Notes: generated by a model not told the origin, from the sequence alone. DNA of 15,181 nt from an uncultured Clostridium sp. (GCF_937920395.1 NZ_CALEVF010000107.1:1-15181), one strand, 5' to 3'. Numbered from the stretch's first letter, positions 1 through 8,789 are shown. Made by a program: numbers and translations.

Positions 1-34
1 ATAGTATACTATATTTCTCTCTACGACAACTATC

Positions 35-130
35 TTAACACATAGGGATACCAAGTCTCATCAAATCTTGATAAATAGTATTAATTGTATTGGGTTCTTT
101 TGTTATATTGATTATTTTCTCTTCGCTCAT
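35..130 (-). pseudogene. N-terminal remnant of an AAC(3)-family N-acetyltransferase
   Basis: A 31-codon frame reads on the minus strand from ATG at 130 to TAA at 35. A good ribosome binding site, GGGGTGAT, sits just upstream of the ATG. The product begins MSEEKIINITKEPNTINTIY and continues QDLMRLGI. This resembles, from memory, the first ~28 residues of the AAC(3)/YokD family, where an N-x-PNT-x-x-x-I-x-x-DL-x-x-LGI pattern precedes the acetyl-CoA-binding core. Frame and similarity then stop, after PMC. The other frames down to base 1 do not show the expected VHSSLS-type continuation. A weak promoter may lie upstream (TATAAT at 218-213). The fragment is either a disabled gene or a real short peptide with chance resemblance. 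Family assignment is by recall, not by alignment. Confidence 0.42.
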
Positions 131-262
131 TTATATCACCCCTTTTTCAATCACTACCTCTTTGTTTTATTTTCATACATACTCACTAATATTTATCTAT
201 GCCATTTGTTATATTATAATTCAAGGAAAACATTAAAATTAATCTATTCATCAATTTTAATG

Positions 263-299
263 ATATAAAAAGAGACTGCACTATTTCAAGTACAGTCTT
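263..299 (-). terminator. Rho-independent terminator of the aldolase gene
   Basis: A 9-bp stem (290-298 with 273-281) and an 8-base loop are followed on the minus strand by a U-rich run (CTTTTTATA, 271-263). One pair is G-U on the minus strand and a C/A mismatch on the plus strand, so the hairpin fits minus-strand transcription. It lies about 70 bases beyond the aldolase stop codon. Confidence 0.85.
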
Positions 300-366
300 A
301 ATTGATCAATATAAAAAGTATGAACTATCATTGTTAGATTATGTTCATATAAAAGACTAGTCTACG

Positions 367-1254
367 TTATTTCATTGATGCTTCATAAATTGATTGGATT
401 GAATTTGATAACATCAAATTAAATTCTTTATCTGTTTGCTTTACAGTCAATCCTTGTGATAAGGCACGTGAGAAACTAGCTATCAATCCGTGATTGTGTC
501 CAAGTTTTTCGTTTGCTTCACTTTGAGAATACCCTCCTGATAAAGCCACAACACGTACAATATGTGGATTATCCATTAAATCGTGATAGAAATTATCTTC
601 TGTTGGTATCGAAAGCTTAAGCATTACTTTTACATCTTTGCCCAAAAGTGATAATTGATTAGAAATTTCAGCTTTTAACATTTTTTCTGATTCTTCCTTA
701 TCCTTGCTATGGATATCAACCTCAGGTTCAATAATTGGAACCAACCCCGCTTCGAATATTTTCTTGCCAATATCAAACTGTTGATCAACTATTTTTCTAA
801 TTCCTTCTGAATTGGCTTCTTTAATAACTGAACGCATTTTAGTTCCAAAAACATTTTTTTCAATTGCCCGTTTTAAAAGTCCTTCTAAATTTGGAATCGG
901 TTTCATAAGTTGAACGCCGTTTTCAAGTTCAGCAAGCCCTTTATCAATCTTTAAAAAAGGAACTACACCTTTATTCTCCCAAAGAAAATCAGCAGTAAAT
1001 TTATCGCCAACCTTACGATCCATAGTGTTTTCAAATAAAATAGCACCCAAAATGTGCTCTGAATTGAATGTAGGGTTCACGATAATACGTGTTCTCATTT
1101 CGTGTACTAAATTAAACATCCCTTCGTCATTGGAATAACAGTCTTTCAAAATGCCATACTGTAGTAATGCCTTAGGAGTACTTCCCCCACTTTGGTCTAA
1201 AGCAGCAATAAACCCTTTTCCATCCTGGATTTGATTCATTTGTTTCTGATTCAT
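367..1254 (-). CDS. fda: Class I fructose-bisphosphate aldolase
   Basis: Cleaves fructose 1,6-bisphosphate to dihydroxyacetone phosphate and glyceraldehyde 3-phosphate (reversible, cytosolic, glycolysis/gluconeogenesis), using a Schiff-base lysine instead of a metal. The 295-residue product is close to the staphylococcal Fda type (about 296 residues). It has the family N-terminus [17 protein letters not shown], the motif [10 protein letters not shown] with the likely proton acceptor E176, and [11 protein letters not shown] with the likely Schiff-base lysine K213. LSGGYS and ASFSRAL near the C-terminus fit phosphate binding. The frame extends 12 codons further up to 1290, but the ATG at 1254 was chosen because GAAAGGGG sits correctly upstream and MNQKQMNQ matches where family members begin. 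The gene is monocistronic, with its own extended -10 promoter and terminator. Many clostridia rely on a class II aldolase for glycolysis, so this one may be a second, conditionally used enzyme. That last point is inference. Confidence 0.95.
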   Translation of the reverse strand: MNQKQMNQIQDGKGFIAALDQSGGSTPKALLQYGILKDCYSNDEGMFNLVHEMRTRIIVNPTFNSEHILGAILFENTMDRKVGDKFTADFLWENKGVVPFLKIDKGLAELENGVQLMKPIPNLEGLLKRAIEKNVFGTKMRSVIKEANSEGIRKIVDQQFDIGKKIFEAGLVPIIEPEVDIHSKDKEESEKMLKAEISNQLSLLGKDVKVMLKLSIPTEDNFYHDLMDNPHIVRVVALSGGYSQSEANEKLGHNHGLIASFSRALSQGLTVKQTDKEFNLMLSNSIQSIYEASMK

Positions 1255-1300
1255 ATAATTATCCCCTTTCATCTTTATACTAAGTAACATCTATAATTTC

Positions 1301-1309
1301 ATTATAGCA
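1301..1309 (-). promoter_or_regulatory. Extended -10 promoter of fda
   Basis: On the minus strand the bases read TGCTATAAT, a perfect extended -10 (TGnTATAAT), about 46 bases upstream of the fda ATG at 1254. No good -35 box is seen at the usual distance, which is common for extended -10 promoters. Confidence 0.65.
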
Positions 1310-1379
1310 CTTTTAAAGTACATATATACTACTAATTCCCAATTAATAAATAATTTGGAACCCAATATTTTTCACTACA

Positions 1380-1751
1380 CTATTCCATGCTATCCCATAT
1401 TGGACATATAAAATAATATAACATTAATGATAATATTAATATAACTACCATATACATAATTGCACCTAATATAAAACTTGAGGAAGTTATAAAACCTACT
1501 ACTATTGAAATCAAGCAAACAGATACATATAAGTACCAACCTAGCTTCTTCCAGCTAAATATTAGTATAAAACCTATAAGTTGAATTAAAGCTAAAACTA
1601 TTGTTCTTAATTCATAAAAATTCATTATTCTTTTGGGATTTCTTGAAAAAACATATAAATTATCTTGTATAGTTAAACTATATAATACGATTAATACCAA
1701 TAAAATTACTGTTAAGCACATTCCCCTTTCTTTGTTTTCCTTGACCACCAT
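1380..1751 (-). CDS. Small four-helix membrane protein, unknown function
   Basis: A 123-residue integral membrane protein of no family I recognise. Four hydrophobic segments can be drawn at about residues 11-28, 48-67, 70-90 and 93-115. A short basic N-terminus (VKENKER) precedes the first, and there is a polar stretch at 29-47 (FSRNPKR) between helices 1 and 2. The pair KK at 68-69 before GWYL suggests a cytoplasmic loop between helices 2 and 3. No catalytic motif, cysteine pair or signal peptidase site stands out. The ATG at 1751 is supported by GGGGGATG just upstream. It is transcribed in the same direction as fda, 125 bases ahead of it. The fda promoter lies between them, so co-transcription is not required. 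An imperfect hairpin (about 1335-1359) lies after its stop but lacks a U-run. Real gene likely; function unknown. Confidence 0.75.
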   Translation of the reverse strand: MVVKENKERGMCLTVILLVLIVLYSLTIQDNLYVFSRNPKRIMNFYELRTIVLALIQLIGFILIFSWKKLGWYLYVSVCLISIVVGFITSSSFILGAIMYMVVILILSLMLYYFICPIWDSME

Positions 1752-1901
1752 TTATCATCCCCCATAATATTTGATCACATTGATGCCTTTTTTATATACC
1801 TTATAATACTTATGTTACATTTGTTGATTTTAAACTAAAAAAAACAACTTTTAATTATTATTAACATATTAAATAGGCTTGACAGAAAGAGCTAGTTTTT
1901 C

Positions 1902-1952
1902 TAAATAGAGGAGGACATAACAACTATTAATTGTTATGTCCTCCTCTATTTA
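1902..1952. repeat. Perfect 22-bp inverted repeat with 7-base loop
   Basis: Bases 1902-1923 are exactly complementary to 1931-1952, leaving a loop at 1924-1930. The core of the stem is GAGGAGGACATAACAA. The stem ends in TAAATAG/CTATTTA, so either strand gives only a short U-rich 3' end rather than a clean U-run. It may be a bidirectional terminator, for example ending transcripts of the large minus-strand gene at 2385, or an operator or mobile-element relic. On the plus strand TTGACA (1879-1884) lies 17 bases before TAAATA (1902-1907), so the left arm also overlaps a possible -10 box. Confidence 0.8.
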
Positions 1953-2155
1953 ATCTGTTTATAGATTTTTTTCGTTACATAAACAAAGATTCTGTAAATC
2001 TTGTTATACATTATCTTTCACACTCATAAATATCTGGCATAGAGTAAGCTAACGTTTTGGTTAACAAATTAGTCATTGCGATACTTTTTTCATATGAACA
2101 CTAAGATTACAAGATACCGCATAGAAAAATCATGTACTAACGTATAGTAATGAAA

Positions 2156-2382
2156 TTTCTCCACAGTGACTTGCGACAAGAAACGAAATAATAATTAAAT
2201 TTACATTTAGAAATTATTGTTTTGCGGATGTAAAATTCTTGTAAGCCTGCCAGGACGTCAGGCTAGCGAACCTGAGGCAGGACGCCGAATGTGAGCGCTA
2301 AAGAATTTTACAAGAGCAAAATATTAGAATTTCTTAATGAAATTTCTTATTTTGAGTTCTGTTGCAAAGCACGTAGGAGAGA
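2156..2382. repeat. Long imperfect inverted repeat with GC-rich hairpin centre
   Basis: The two halves pair over most of their length. 2229-2240 is exactly complementary to 2301-2312. TTTTGC at 2220-2225 pairs with 2316-2321. TTTAGAAATT at 2206-2215 pairs 9 of 10 with 2328-2337. TTGCGACAAGAA at 2171-2182 resembles the complement of 2357-2367. TCTCC at 2158-2162 pairs with 2376-2380. The centre (2245-2298) is much richer in G and C than the surroundings and can fold by itself: CCTGCC 2246-2251 with GGCAGG 2276-2281, and TCAGG 2258-2262 with CCTGA 2271-2275. It has the look of a MITE- or REP-like intergenic element or a structured transcript. No target-site duplication is obvious. Confidence 0.7.
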
Positions 2383-2384
2383 TT

Positions 2385-5300
2385 CTATTCTCTTTTGTCA
2401 CTAGCTGCCTCATCATAAGCAGTTTGTATTTCTTCTTCAGCCTTAAGATTTTTAAAGGCAATAGACATCATAAGTTTAATCCTGTTAATTTGATTTACCT
2501 CACTTGCACCTGGATCATAATCAATCGCTGTAATATTAGCACCTTTATTAATTCTCTTTAATTCCTTAATCATTCCTTTACCAGATACATGATTAGGAAG
2601 ACAAGCAAATGGTTGTACACAAACTATATTTTTTGTTCCATTTTCAATAAGTTCAATCATTTCAGCTGTTAAAAACCATCCTTCTCCTGATTGATTTCCC
2701 AAAGATATAATAGGTGATGCCTTTGCTGCTAATTCCTGTATAGTATTGGGTGGAATAAATCTTTTGCTCTTTTCAAGAACTAATTTCATGTGTTTTCTAT
2801 AACCTTCTATATATTGAATAGCCATATCATTTATTATTTTGTCAGTTTTGCTTTTCCCTAAATACTTAGATTTAAAGTCAGCATCAAATGCACAATATAA
2901 GAAAAAGTCAATTAGATCTGGCATAACTGCCTCTCCACCCTCTTTTTCAATAACATCAATAATATTATTGTTAGCTATTGGATCAAATTTAACTAAAATT
3001 TCTCCAACCAGACCTACCTTAGGCTTAATAATATTCTTGATTTCTAAAAGATCAAATTCAGAGACAATTTCCGTTATATTGTTTTTAAACTCTTTCTTTT
3101 TACCTTCTGCTACTGCCTTCTTGCATACTTTTACCCATTTATCGTAAAGCAAGTTAGCTGAGCCTTTTACTACTTCATAAGGTCTAACCTTGTAGAGCAC
3201 TCGCATAAGCAAATCCCCATAAACTAAGGCCATAAGTGATTTCTTAATTATTGGATAACTAAATTTAAAACCTGGATTTTTCTCAAGACCAGCAGCATTT
3301 AAAGATATAACTGGCACCTGTGAAAAACCTGCATCCTTAAGACCTTTTCTAAGAAATGCAATATAATTTGTTGCCCTACACCCTCCACAAGTTTGAGAAA
3401 TTATAACAGATGTGTTTTTTACATCATATTTACCTGATTTAAGTGCGGCAATTAATTGACCAACTACAATTATCGTAGGATAGCAAGCATCGTTATTTAC
3501 ATATTTTAAGCCCTCATCTACAGCTTTAGTATCCACTGATGGCAATATTTTTAAATTATATCCTGATGAATTAAATGCTTCTTCTAAAAATTGAAAATGT
3601 ATAGGTGACATTTGTGGACATAAAATTGTGTGTTTTGTTCTCATTTCTTTTGTGAATATAACTTTTTTATCCATACCGCGTAATTTTCTTGGCAAAACTT
3701 CATTCTTATCTCTTTCATAAAGTGCAGCTTTTAGGGATCTAATTCTAATTCTCGCTGCCCCTAAATTATTTCCCTCATCTATTTTTAAAGTTGTATATAT
3801 CTTGCCATTATTCTCAAGTATTTGAGCAACCTGGTCTGAGGTTACTGCATCAAGTCCACACCCAAAAGAATTTAACTGAATAAGCTCAATATTAGGCTCT
3901 TTTGATACAAAACTTGCTGCTGCATATAACCTAGAATGATAAACCCACTGATCCACTGCTCTTAAAGGTCTTTCAACAACACCTAAATGAGCCACAGAAT
4001 CTTCTGTAAGTACAGGCATATCAAAATCAGTAATAACACTTGGAATCCCATGATTAATTTCTGGATCTATATGATAAGGTCTTCCAGCAAGAACTATACC
4101 CCTTTTCCCAGTACGCCTAATATATTCTAAAACTTCCTCGCCCTTATTTCTAATATCAAGCTTTACCTTTTCCTCTTCAGTCCATGCCATATCAGTTGCT
4201 CTTTCAACTTGTTTTTTACTAATTCCAAAACTAACCAGCTCATCGGCCAATCTCTTATCTAGAGCCTTTTTGTTATCTAGAGAAATAAATGGATTAAGGA
4301 ACCTAACATTTCTTTCCTTTAATATATCCATATTATTTTTTATTACTTCTGGATATGAAGTTACTATAGGACAATTATAATGATCATCCGCATCTTTCTG
4401 CTCTTTTTTCTCATACGGAATGCAAGGATAAAATATTAAATCTATGCCCTTATTTATAAGGCTCATTATATGTCCATGTGCAAGTTTTGCAGGATAACAA
4501 GCAGACTCAGATGGTATTGTCTCTATTCCCATCTCGTATACTTTTTTAGATGATCTTTGTGATAGCTCAACTCTAAACCCTAAATTCGTAAAGAAAGTAA
4601 ACCAGAACGGATAATTCTCATATAAATTAAGCACTCTTGGAATCCCTATTGTTCCTCTTGTTGCTTCTTCTTTTTTTAATGGTATATAATTAAATATTCT
4701 TTTATATTTATAATCATAAACATTAGGTATTTCCTCTTTTTTATTGCTAACTCCAAGTGCCTTTTCGCACCTATTACCAGATATAAATTGGCGATCATTA
4801 TCAAACTTATTAATTGTAAGAACACATTGATTAGCACATTGCTTACATCTTCCCATGGTTGTTTCTATAACTAAGCTATCTAATTCATCTGCTGATAATA
4901 ATGTAGACTTAGCACCTTTAACATACCTTTCTTTTGCAATAAGTGATGCACCAAATGCTCCCATTAAGCCTGCAATATCTGGCCTTACAGCCTCTCTACC
5001 TGAAACAATTTCAAAAGCACGAAGTACCGCACTATTATAAAAAGTTCCCCCTTGAACTATTATTTTTTTACCCATGTCTTTAGGATCTCTTATTTTAATA
5101 ACTTTAAGTAGTGCATTTTTTATTACCGAATAAGAAAGCCCTGCTGATATATCTCCTACAGATGCCCCTTCTTTCTGGGCCTGCTTAACTCTTGAATTCA
5201 TAAACACTGTACATCTTGAACCTAGGTCAACTGGGCTTTTAGCTTGAAGCGCTACCTCTGCGAACTTTGATACTTCCATATTTAAAGATTTAGCAAACGT

Positions 5301-6668
5301 CTCTATAAACGAACCACAACCAGATGAACAAGCTTCATTTAGCATTATGCTATCTATTACCCCATCTTTTATTTTTAGACATTTCATATCTTGACCACCA
5401 ATATCTAATATAAAATCAACTCCAGGCATAAAAGATTCTGCTGCCTTATAATGAGCTATGGTCTCAATTTCTCCAATGTCCACTTTTAATGCTGCCATTA
5501 TTAATTTTTCTCCATAACCTGTTGCAACAGAATTTAAAATAGTAACACCCTTGGGTATTATTGAATATATATGTTTTAGTGCTTTTCTAACTGACATTAA
5601 TGGATTGCCTTCATTACTACCATAAAAAGAATGCAAAATTGCACCTTCTTCATCTATAAGTGTAACTTTAGTCGTTGTCGAACCTGAATCTATTCCTAAA
5701 TAACAATTTCCAGTATACCCTTCAAGTTCACGTCTTTTAGCCTTATACTTGCTTTGCCTTTCATTAAAAGCTTGTAGCTCATTATCATCTGCAAATAGAG
5801 GACTAAATCTACGAACATCATTACTTGTAGCTTCCATAAGTTTAGGTATTAAATTTTTTAAATGTTCAAAGGAAATAACACTATTCTCCTTTGAAGACAT
5901 TGCTGCCCCTACTGCTACAAAAAGCTGAGAATCATTTGGAAAAATAACTTGATCCTCTGTAAGTTTTAAAGTTTCGATGAACCTTTTTCGAAGTTCTGAC
6001 AAGAAAAACAGTGGTCCACCTAAAAATGCAACATTTCCTCTTATTGGTCTTCCACAAGCAAGCCCACTAATAGTTTGGTTAACTACTGACTGAAAAACCG
6101 ATACAGCAATATCTTCTTTTGCAGCACCTTCATTTAACAATGGTTGAATATCAGTTTTTGCAAATACACCACACCTAGCCGCTATTGGATATATAGTCTT
6201 ATAGTTTTTGGCAAGTTCATTAAGTCCAGTTGCGTCAGTTTGAAGAAGTGATGCCATTTGATCAATAAATGCACCAGTACCACCAGCACAAGTACCATTC
6301 ATTCTTTGATCTATGCCACCATCAAAATAAATGATTTTTGCATCTTCTCCACCGAGTTCTATAGCTACATTCGTTCTTGGAATAATCTTTTCTATTGCAT
6401 AAGTACTTGCTATTACTTCCTGAATAAAAGGGATATCCATCCATTTAGATAAGGCTAGTCCACCTGATCCTGTTACAACTATAGTAATATTTGATTGACT
6501 AAAATTATTATAAGCCTCATTTAAAAGCTCTGCAATTGTACTTTTAATATCTGAGAAATGTCTCTGATACTTGCTATAAATCGTTTTTTCTTGCTCATCT
6601 AACACTACTATTTTAACAGTAGTAGACCCTACATCTAACCCAACATGTAATACATTTTTCATAATCAT
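2385..6668 (-). CDS. Giant acyl-CoA dehydratase activase (tandem BcrAD/BadFG ATPase, DUF2229, dehydratase-like)
   Basis: A 1427-residue member of the large COG1924/COG3580/COG3581 fusion family. Known activases use ATP to drive an electron from a [4Fe-4S] cluster into a partner dehydratase; the substrate of these fusions is not established. Domain 1 (about 5-260) has [16 protein letters not shown], and NGTCAGGTG (C127) and ARCGVFAK (C166). Domain 2 (about 322-580) has [27 protein letters not shown] (C447, C451) and GSRCTVF (C486). A cysteine group follows (C608, C611, C615, C634), then a DUF2229-like region (about 672-900, with ESACYPAK) and a dehydratase-like part (about 1010-1400) with [18 protein letters not shown] and QPFACLPNH. 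The ATG at 6668 was chosen because GAGGAAAG lies suitably upstream; the Met at codon 3 is the alternative. The last codons reach into the inverted repeat. Full length with no frameshift; oxygen sensitivity is expected. Family certain, role unknown. Confidence 0.93.
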   Translation of the reverse strand: MIMKNVLHVGLDVGSTTVKIVVLDEQEKTIYSKYQRHFSDIKSTIAELLNEAYNNFSQSNITIVVTGSGGLALSKWMDIPFIQEVIASTYAIEKIIPRTNVAIELGGEDAKIIYFDGGIDQRMNGTCAGGTGAFIDQMASLLQTDATGLNELAKNYKTIYPIAARCGVFAKTDIQPLLNEGAAKEDIAVSVFQSVVNQTISGLACGRPIRGNVAFLGGPLFFLSELRKRFIETLKLTEDQVIFPNDSQLFVAVGAAMSSKENSVISFEHLKNLIPKLMEATSNDVRRFSPLFADDNELQAFNERQSKYKAKRRELEGYTGNCYLGIDSGSTTTKVTLIDEEGAILHSFYGSNEGNPLMSVRKALKHIYSIIPKGVTILNSVATGYGEKLIMAALKVDIGEIETIAHYKAAESFMPGVDFILDIGGQDMKCLKIKDGVIDSIMLNEACSSGCGSFIETFAKSLNMEVSKFAEVALQAKSPVDLGSRCTVFMNSRVKQAQKEGASVGDISAGLSYSVIKNALLKVIKIRDPKDMGKKIIVQGGTFYNSAVLRAFEIVSGREAVRPDIAGLMGAFGASLIAKERYVKGAKSTLLSADELDSLVIETTMGRCKQCANQCVLTINKFDNDRQFISGNRCEKALGVSNKKEEIPNVYDYKYKRIFNYIPLKKEEATRGTIGIPRVLNLYENYPFWFTFFTNLGFRVELSQRSSKKVYEMGIETIPSESACYPAKLAHGHIMSLINKGIDLIFYPCIPYEKKEQKDADDHYNCPIVTSYPEVIKNNMDILKERNVRFLNPFISLDNKKALDKRLADELVSFGISKKQVERATDMAWTEEEKVKLDIRNKGEEVLEYIRRTGKRGIVLAGRPYHIDPEINHGIPSVITDFDMPVLTEDSVAHLGVVERPLRAVDQWVYHSRLYAAASFVSKEPNIELIQLNSFGCGLDAVTSDQVAQILENNGKIYTTLKIDEGNNLGAARIRIRSLKAALYERDKNEVLPRKLRGMDKKVIFTKEMRTKHTILCPQMSPIHFQFLEEAFNSSGYNLKILPSVDTKAVDEGLKYVNNDACYPTIIVVGQLIAALKSGKYDVKNTSVIISQTCGGCRATNYIAFLRKGLKDAGFSQVPVISLNAAGLEKNPGFKFSYPIIKKSLMALVYGDLLMRVLYKVRPYEVVKGSANLLYDKWVKVCKKAVAEGKKKEFKNNITEIVSEFDLLEIKNIIKPKVGLVGEILVKFDPIANNNIIDVIEKEGGEAVMPDLIDFFLYCAFDADFKSKYLGKSKTDKIINDMAIQYIEGYRKHMKLVLEKSKRFIPPNTIQELAAKASPIISLGNQSGEGWFLTAEMIELIENGTKNIVCVQPFACLPNHVSGKGMIKELKRINKGANITAIDYDPGASEVNQINRIKLMMSIAFKNLKAEEEIQTAYDEAASDKRE

Positions 6669-6862
6669 CTTCTCTTTCCTCGCAAGTTCGATTTATTTTT
6701 GTTTCTAAAATTCATTCTATATATTTATGCGTTTTGATATAAATTCATTATTTAAAAAAATATTTGTTTGTCACATATCCTATTTTTAGTTTATATATTT
6801 TTATTCTTCAAAAACATAATTTATTCTCAAAATCGCAACTTATTAGCATAATCTATCAATTA

Positions 6863-6871
6863 ATTATATCA
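6863..6871 (-). promoter_or_regulatory. Possible extended -10 for the activase gene
   Basis: The minus strand reads TGATATAAT, a perfect TGnTATAAT, about 195 bases before the ATG at 6668. There is no good -35 box. In DNA this AT-rich the match could be chance, and the leader would be long. Confidence 0.3.
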
Positions 6872-7064
6872 TTTTTATGTCTATTTTACATATCTACCAC
6901 GTTTAGAAAAAGTTTAATAAACGAGTACATAATATTATAACTCAATAAATATGATATTTTCAACCTATTTTTAATTAATTAATTTAGAAACTAATGTCAA
7001 TTATTTTATATTTATATAAAAACACTCAAGACTTGTAATTTTGATTTAATCCCATTTATCATCT

Positions 7065-7095
7065 TTAACAATGTTCGTTAACAATACATTATAAT
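7065..7095 (+). promoter_or_regulatory. Likely promoter of the ABC importer operon, with repeated TTAACAAT
   Basis: A perfect TATAAT lies at 7090-7095, 39 bases before the GTG start. The octamer TTAACAAT occurs twice, at 7065-7072 and 7078-7085, 13 bases apart. The first copy supplies TTAACA as a -35-like box, but with a long spacer of 19 bases. The repeats could be an activator or repressor site. Confidence 0.45.
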
Positions 7096-7134
7096 CCCTC
7101 ATATACTAAACTATAACTTTGAAGGGATGATAAA

Positions 7135-7908
7135 GTGATTAAAGTAGAAATTAATAATATATGTATGAACTACCACTCATTAACTGCAGAAACTCCTGCT
7201 CTAGCAGATATCTCCTTTGGTGTACAAGAAGGTCACTTTTTAAGTATTGTAGGCCCTTCTGGTTGCGGAAAATCTACGCTATTAAACATAATAGCAGGCT
7301 TGATTTCTCCGTCATCCGGAGAAATTAAAATTAATTGTAGTACTGAGAGCTCAAGTTTTTTAAAAATTGGATATATGTTTCAAAAGGATCAATTGTTTGA
7401 CTGGTTAACTATATGGGACAATGTGCTTTTAGGCCTTAAAATTAATCATTCAATTACAGATGTCAATAAGAAAATAGTAAAAAAACTTTTAATAAGTTAT
7501 AATCTTTGGGAATTTAGGGACCATCACCCTAGAGAATTATCCGGAGGTATGAGGCAAAGGGTTGCTTTAATTAGAACCTTAGCTTTAAATCCTGAATTAC
7601 TTCTTTTAGATGAACCATTTTCAGCTTTAGACTATCAAACTAGATTAAACATCAGTGATGAAGTTTATGAAATTATAAAAAAAGAAAAAAAGACCACAAT
7701 AATGGTGACACATGACATATCAGAAGCCATCGCTATGTCCGATGAAATTATTATCCTTTCTAAACGACCTGCTGTAATTGTTAAACACATGACACTGGAA
7801 TTTGGTGAAAACTTTTCTTATCCCCTAAAACGTAGAGAAGCTCCAAATTTCAGTGTTTACTTCAATGAAATTTGGAAGGAGTTGAATAATAATGCTTATT
7901 CAAAGTGA
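7135..7908 (+). CDS. ABC importer ATPase, nitrate/sulfonate/taurine (SsuB/TauB) type
   Basis: The 257-residue ATP-hydrolysing subunit of an importer, on the cytoplasmic face of the membrane. It contains every ABC element: Walker A GPSGCGKST (40-48), Q-loop MFQKD (Q83), signature LSGGMRQR (135-142), Walker B LLLLDEP (155-161), and the switch histidine in THDISEA (H193). The segment DWLTIWDNVLLGL after the Q-loop and the length are typical of the SsuB/TauB/NrtD group, which also includes thiamine-precursor importers. The substrate cannot be told from this subunit. The start is GTG at 7135 with AAGGGATG upstream. The permease gene begins before this one ends (17-base overlap), so the two are translated together. 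No binding-protein gene is in the window. Confidence 0.93.
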   Translation: MIKVEINNICMNYHSLTAETPALADISFGVQEGHFLSIVGPSGCGKSTLLNIIAGLISPSSGEIKINCSTESSSFLKIGYMFQKDQLFDWLTIWDNVLLGLKINHSITDVNKKIVKKLLISYNLWEFRDHHPRELSGGMRQRVALIRTLALNPELLLLDEPFSALDYQTRLNISDEVYEIIKKEKKTTIMVTHDISEAIAMSDEIIILSKRPAVIVKHMTLEFGENFSYPLKRREAPNFSVYFNEIWKELNNNAYSK

Positions 7909-8692
7909 TGAACAGAAAAAATATATTAAAAATGTGAAAAGAAGAAAACGCATTATTATTTTTACAAGAATAATAATACTAATTTCATTTTTTAGTCTTT
8001 GGGAAATAGCCGGAAGACTAAACTGGATAGATTCATTCCTAACAAGTACACCCTCGAAAATGTTTACATCATTTATACAAGTATATAATGAAGGAACTCT
8101 TTTAAATGACATCTCAATAACATGTTTTGAAACCATAACAGGTTTCTTACTTGGAACAATATTAGGAGCCCTCATAGCTGTACTCTTGTGGTGGTCTGAT
8201 TTCGTATCTAAAGTTTTAGATCCGTATATAATTGTATTAAACGCTTTACCCAAAGTAGCTCTTGCACCTATAATTATATTTTGGGTAGGCAACGGTATAA
8301 CAGCAATAATAGTAATAGCTCTCTTAATATCAATCGTTGTAACTATAATAAGCATTCTTGGTGGCTTTAGGGATGTGGATGAAGATAAAATAAAGCTTTT
8401 AAAAACTTTTGGAGCTTCAAAACTTCAAATACTAATTAATCTAATTATTCCTGCATCTATTCCAACCCTTATTTCTGCACTTAAGATAAACGTAGGCCTA
8501 TCCTGGGTAGGTGTAATTATGGGAGAGTTCTTAGTAGCTAAAGAAGGTTTAGGCTTTTTGATAATTTATGGCGGACAAGTTTCTCAGCTAGATATGGTAA
8601 TGATGAGTATAGTTATACTATCAGTTTTAGCTTACCTTATGTACGAGGTGGTGGCCTTTATTGAAAGAAAAGTAGTTTTTAAAAACAAATGA
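7892..8692 (+). CDS. ABC importer permease, SsuC/TauC type
   Basis: A 266-residue membrane subunit of the same importer. After a basic N-terminus (KNVKRRKR, 13-20) there are about six hydrophobic segments (near 21-38, 78-100, 108-131, 134-157, 186-212 and 233-256). The family coupling loop lies at about 161-190 and reads DEDKIKLLKTFGASKLQ followed by LIIPASIP, matching the EAA---G---------I-LP pattern that contacts the ATPase. The ATG at 7892 follows AAGGAG at a normal distance and overlaps the end of the ATPase gene. The nearest relatives by motif are the nitrate/sulfonate/taurine permeases. The ligand depends on a binding protein that is not encoded nearby. Confidence 0.92.
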   Translation: MLIQSDEQKKYIKNVKRRKRIIIFTRIIILISFFSLWEIAGRLNWIDSFLTSTPSKMFTSFIQVYNEGTLLNDISITCFETITGFLLGTILGALIAVLLWWSDFVSKVLDPYIIVLNALPKVALAPIIIFWVGNGITAIIVIALLISIVVTIISILGGFRDVDEDKIKLLKTFGASKLQILINLIIPASIPTLISALKINVGLSWVGVIMGEFLVAKEGLGFLIIYGGQVSQLDMVMMSIVILSVLAYLMYEVVAFIERKVVFKNK

Positions 8693-8789
8693 AATTTTAC
8701 TTATAATGAATATAAATTAAAACCCTTGGACAGTATTTATATTAAATAATCAATTTATAATTCTTTTATGTATCATAAGGAGGATAATA

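Larger units (their letters stand above)
1752..2384. other. 633-base gap with two inverted-repeat elements
   Basis: No convincing protein gene is seen here. The gap contains a perfect 22-bp hairpin (1902-1952) preceded by a TTGACA box, a stretch at about 1960-2150 without clear structure, and a large imperfect inverted repeat (about 2156-2382) that ends beside the stop codon of the next gene. A short minus-strand frame (stop at 2011) encodes about 29 residues ending in YSMPDIYECER, without a ribosome binding site. It could be the tail of a decayed gene. Confidence 0.6.
6669..7134. other. 466-base divergent intergenic region
   Basis: Very AT-rich and without a supported gene on either strand. 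It must carry the promoters of both the large activase (minus) and the ABC importer (plus). I see a likely plus promoter near 7090 and a possible minus extended -10 at 6863-6871. I looked for a riboswitch or T-box leader ahead of the transporter and recognised none. Confidence 0.6.

Noticed and set aside
68..268. Plus-strand 66-codon open frame in the left-edge region
   Set aside because: Composition is that of AT-rich noncoding DNA, there is no ribosome binding site, and it overlaps the minus-strand AAC(3)-like fragment and the fda terminator.
1335..1359. Hairpin after the small membrane protein gene as its terminator
   Set aside because: The stem pairs 9 of 10 positions but no U-run follows on the minus strand, so I did not call it a terminator.
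1936..2028. Small plus-strand peptide starting inside the 22-bp inverted repeat
   Set aside because: The GGAGG in the left arm is too far from the possible TTG start and would be buried in the hairpin; the predicted peptide has no recognisable features.
2337..2561. Plus-strand open frame across the end of the activase gene
   Set aside because: It lies opposite the conserved C-terminus of the activase and over the inverted repeat; no start signal.
6972..7000. Minus-strand TTGACA at 7000-6995 as the activase promoter
   Set aside because: The -35 is perfect, but at 17 bases the -10 is TAATTA, a poor match, and it would be about 300 bases from the start codon.
6669..7134. Possible TPP riboswitch, S-box or T-box ahead of the importer
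   Set aside because: None of the conserved cores of these elements was seen, and the presumed transcript leader from TATAAT at 7090 would be only about 33 bases long.
7900..8355. 151-codon minus-strand open frame inside the permease gene
   Set aside because: It is the complement of a well-supported membrane protein gene, has no family resemblance and no ribosome binding site.
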